Translations under genes and position numbers: made by a program | In this document: in pieces, positions 62,691 through 64,000 of the stretch | Layout of the letters: each line of letters opens with the position of its first letter | Numbering within the stretch: the stretch's first letter is position 1 | Source: Stenotrophomonas rhizophila | Lineage (GTDB): Bacteria > Pseudomonadota > Gammaproteobacteria > Xanthomonadales > Xanthomonadaceae | NCBI RefSeq assembly: GCF_007667275.1 | Contig: NZ_VDQT01000001.1 | Location: 434,001 to 498,000 of the forward strand | DNA length: 64,000 nt | Direction: 5' to 3' | The notes under the pieces: model-generated | The model's input: the letters and a program-made list of their open reading frames with translations, nothing else | What the model was told of the DNA's origin: nothing | Database searches by the model: none

Positions 62691-63354
62691 AGCGCAGGCC
62701 CTTGGCCGCCAGCCGTTCGCGCATCGCGTAGATGTCCAGGCCCAGCTCGCCCTTGGCCAGGCGTTCGCGCTTCTCCGCCTCGCGCGCCTCGCGCGCCTGG
62801 GATTCGGCGGCGACACGTGCCGCATCGGCACGCGGCACGATACATACGCCGTCATCGTCGGCGATCACCACGTCGCCGGGGTGGACCAGCGCGCCGCCGC
62901 ACACCACAGGGACGTTGACCGAGCCGAGTGTCTCCTTGACCGTGCCCTGCGCGTGGATGGCCCGGCACCAGACCGGAAAGCCCATCGCGGTCAGGTCACG
63001 CACATCGCGCACGCCGGCATCAATCACCAGTCCACGGCAGCCACGCACCTGCGCCGAGGTCGCCAGCAGGTCGCCGAAGTAGCCGTCGGTGCAGTCGCTG
63101 GTCGGCGCCACCACCAGCACATCGCCCTCGCGCAGCTGCTCCATGGCCACATGCATCATCCAGTTGTCGCCGGGGGGCACCGACACGGTGATGGCGCTGC
63201 CGGCAATGCGGGCGCCGCTGAAGATCGGGCGCAGCCGCGGGTGCAGCAGGCCACTGCGGCCCTGCGCCTCATGCGCGGTGGCCACGCCTGCCTGGGCCAG
63301 GAGCTGGAGTGCGCCGGCAGCGGCGCGTTCGACACGGGTGACGACGCGGGACAT
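62683..63354 (-). CDS. galC: 4-Carboxy-4-hydroxy-2-oxoadipate aldolase (RraA fold)
   Basis: This class II pyruvate aldolase splits 4-carboxy-4-hydroxy-2-oxoadipate to oxaloacetate and pyruvate, the last step of gallate and protocatechuate meta-cleavage (GalC/LigK/ProA). The 223-residue product has the RraA-like fold with [21 protein letters not shown] and RDV, matching the GDL-x20-RD active-site signature, and a long charged C-terminal helix. It is the first gene of the minus-strand cluster, 101 bp from the divergent regulator. Confidence 0.93.
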   Translation of the reverse strand: MSRVVTRVERAAAGALQLLAQAGVATAHEAQGRSGLLHPRLRPIFSGARIAGSAITVSVPPGDNWMMHVAMEQLREGDVLVVAPTSDCTDGYFGDLLATSAQVRGCRGLVIDAGVRDVRDLTAMGFPVWCRAIHAQGTVKETLGSVNVPVVCGGALVHPGDVVIADDDGVCIVPRADAARVAAESQAREAREAEKRERLAKGELGLDIYAMRERLAAKGLRYE

Positions 63355-63455
63355 CCATCCATCCTTCTATGACGATGATGAAGTCTTGTCCGCCAGCGCC
63401 CACCCCCTCAAGATCGATTTCCGCAACAGCCATTGGGTTTGGTTATAGTTGATCC
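63355..63455. promoter_or_regulatory. Divergent promoter region, aldolase/LysR
   Basis: The 101-bp gap between the catabolic cluster and the regulator must hold both promoters and, by analogy with LysR systems, a shared operator. A TATAGT at 63444-63449 may be the -10 of the regulator gene. AGAAGG on the minus strand is the aldolase ribosome site. I could not single out a convincing T-N11-A palindrome. Confidence 0.45.
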
Positions 63456-64000
63456 ATGAAACGGCCGTTTGAGCTGAACCTGAAGCATCTGCATGCGCTG
63501 GTCGCCGTGCACCACCACGGCGGCATCAGCGCCGCTGCGCCGCACGTGAATCTTTCCCAGCCCGCGTTGACCCAGGCCATAGCCCGCCTGGAGACCCAAC
63601 TGGACGCATCCCTCTTCGACCGCCAACCCGGCGGCATGGCGCCCACCGAAGCGGCGGAACTGCTGGTGCCCCGCATCGAACGTGCATTGGGGTACATCGC
63701 CGATGGCGTGCGGGTGGCACGGCGTGCGCAGCGCCTGCCTGCGTTGCCTGCCGTTGAGCGACGCGTCACGCTCGGCCAGCTGCGCGCACTCGTGGCGGTG
63801 GATGACGCCGGCAGCTTCACCCTGGCTGCAGCGCGCGCCGGCATCTCACAGCCAGCGATCTACCGCGCCGTGCATGAGCTGGGTACCGCCATCGAAACCC
63901 CGCTGACCGAACGCCACGGCAAGACCGTGCAGACCACCCCGGCCGCCACCCGCATGCTTCGGTTGGTGCGGCTGGCGTTGTCCGAACTGGCAGCGGGCCT
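63456..64000 (+). CDS. LysR-type regulator with two HTH domains (3' end outside window)
   Basis: At least 181 residues are visible and the frame runs off the window. Residues 6-70 form a LysR winged helix (LNLKHLHALVAVHHHGGISA; LSQPALTQAIARLETQL). Residues 105-170 form a second, similar one (VTLGQLRALVAVDDAGSFTL; ISQPAIYRAVHELGTAI). Ordinary LysR proteins have one. It is divergent from the gallate/protocatechuate genes and probably controls them with a pathway acid as inducer (inference). ATG 63456 is the first start that includes the whole first HTH domain. Confidence 0.85.
   Translation, partial: MKRPFELNLKHLHALVAVHHHGGISAAAPHVNLSQPALTQAIARLETQLDASLFDRQPGGMAPTEAAELLVPRIERALGYIADGVRVARRAQRLPALPAVERRVTLGQLRALVAVDDAGSFTLAAARAGISQPAIYRAVHELGTAIETPLTERHGKTVQTTPAATRMLRLVRLALSELAAG

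Noticed and set aside
62691-62855. N-terminal extension of the tautomerase
   Set aside because: Arg-rich and inside the aldolase gene; the PrpF-family start [13 protein letters not shown] lies at 62690.

Overview
The window reads as a chromosomal segment of a high-GC gammaproteobacterium of the Xanthomonadaceae, most likely Stenotrophomonas. The gene order (fliC-fliD-fliS, rpoN2, fleQ, fliE to fliR, flhB-flhA-flhF-fleN-fliA, cheYZA, motCD, parC-parP, then a second chemotaxis block) is the xanthomonad/pseudomonad polar-flagellum order. The intergenic DNA carries more than 20 copies of a small palindrome that begins with GTAG, which matches the SMAG repeats described from S. maltophilia. The genus is an inference, made without any database search.

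Layout. 1-4330: four tandem flagellin genes (the first cut by the window edge), separated by different GC-rich hairpins and closed by a Rho-independent terminator. 4639-7493: a sigma-54 promoter, the filament cap gene fliD, a sigma-28 promoter, the chaperones fliS and fliT-like, and an atypical PilZ-like protein. 7494-11898: regulators (NarL-type response regulator, RpoN2, stand-alone receiver, FleQ). 12155-13180: a compact trimeric autotransporter adhesin. 13461-24645: basal body, C-ring, ATPase and export genes in two sigma-54 units (fliEFGHIJK and fliLMNOPQR). 24856-28060: an MHYT-GGDEF-EAL protein and an opposing EamA transporter, lying between fliR and flhB. 28115-37951: sigma-54-preceded flhB-flhA, then flhF-fleN-fliA-cheY-cheZ-cheA. 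38044-41678: a sigma-28 promoter, the stator pair motC/motD, and the polar array positioning pair parC/parP. 41793-56851: a second chemotaxis locus (STAS, CheY, CheA, three MCPs, a YcgR-like PilZ protein, CheW, a small periplasmic protein, CheR, CheD, CheB) with at least five sigma-28 promoters. 56987-63354, minus strand: enzymes for the lower part of gallate/protocatechuate meta-cleavage, with a porin and a dicarboxylate transporter. 63456 to the end: a divergent LysR-type regulator with two helix-turn-helix domains, cut by the window edge.

How it works together. FleQ and RpoN2 would drive the sigma-54 promoters seen before fliE, fliL, fliD and flhB. FliA, encoded here, would drive the late genes: fliS, the stators, the MCPs, CheW and YcgR all have TAAA/TCAAG...GCCG(A/T)TA boxes. 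FlhF/FleN set the position and number of flagella, ParC/ParP place the chemosensory array at the pole, and the PilZ and GGDEF-EAL proteins link motility to c-di-GMP. No complete unknown system stands out. The oddest items are the SMAG repeats used as protein-coding sequence inside flhF, a hexamer array plus giant inverted repeat before fliL, an apparently leaderless motC transcript behind a C10 tract, and the double-HTH LysR protein. No tRNA, rRNA, CRISPR array, insertion sequence or phage gene was seen.
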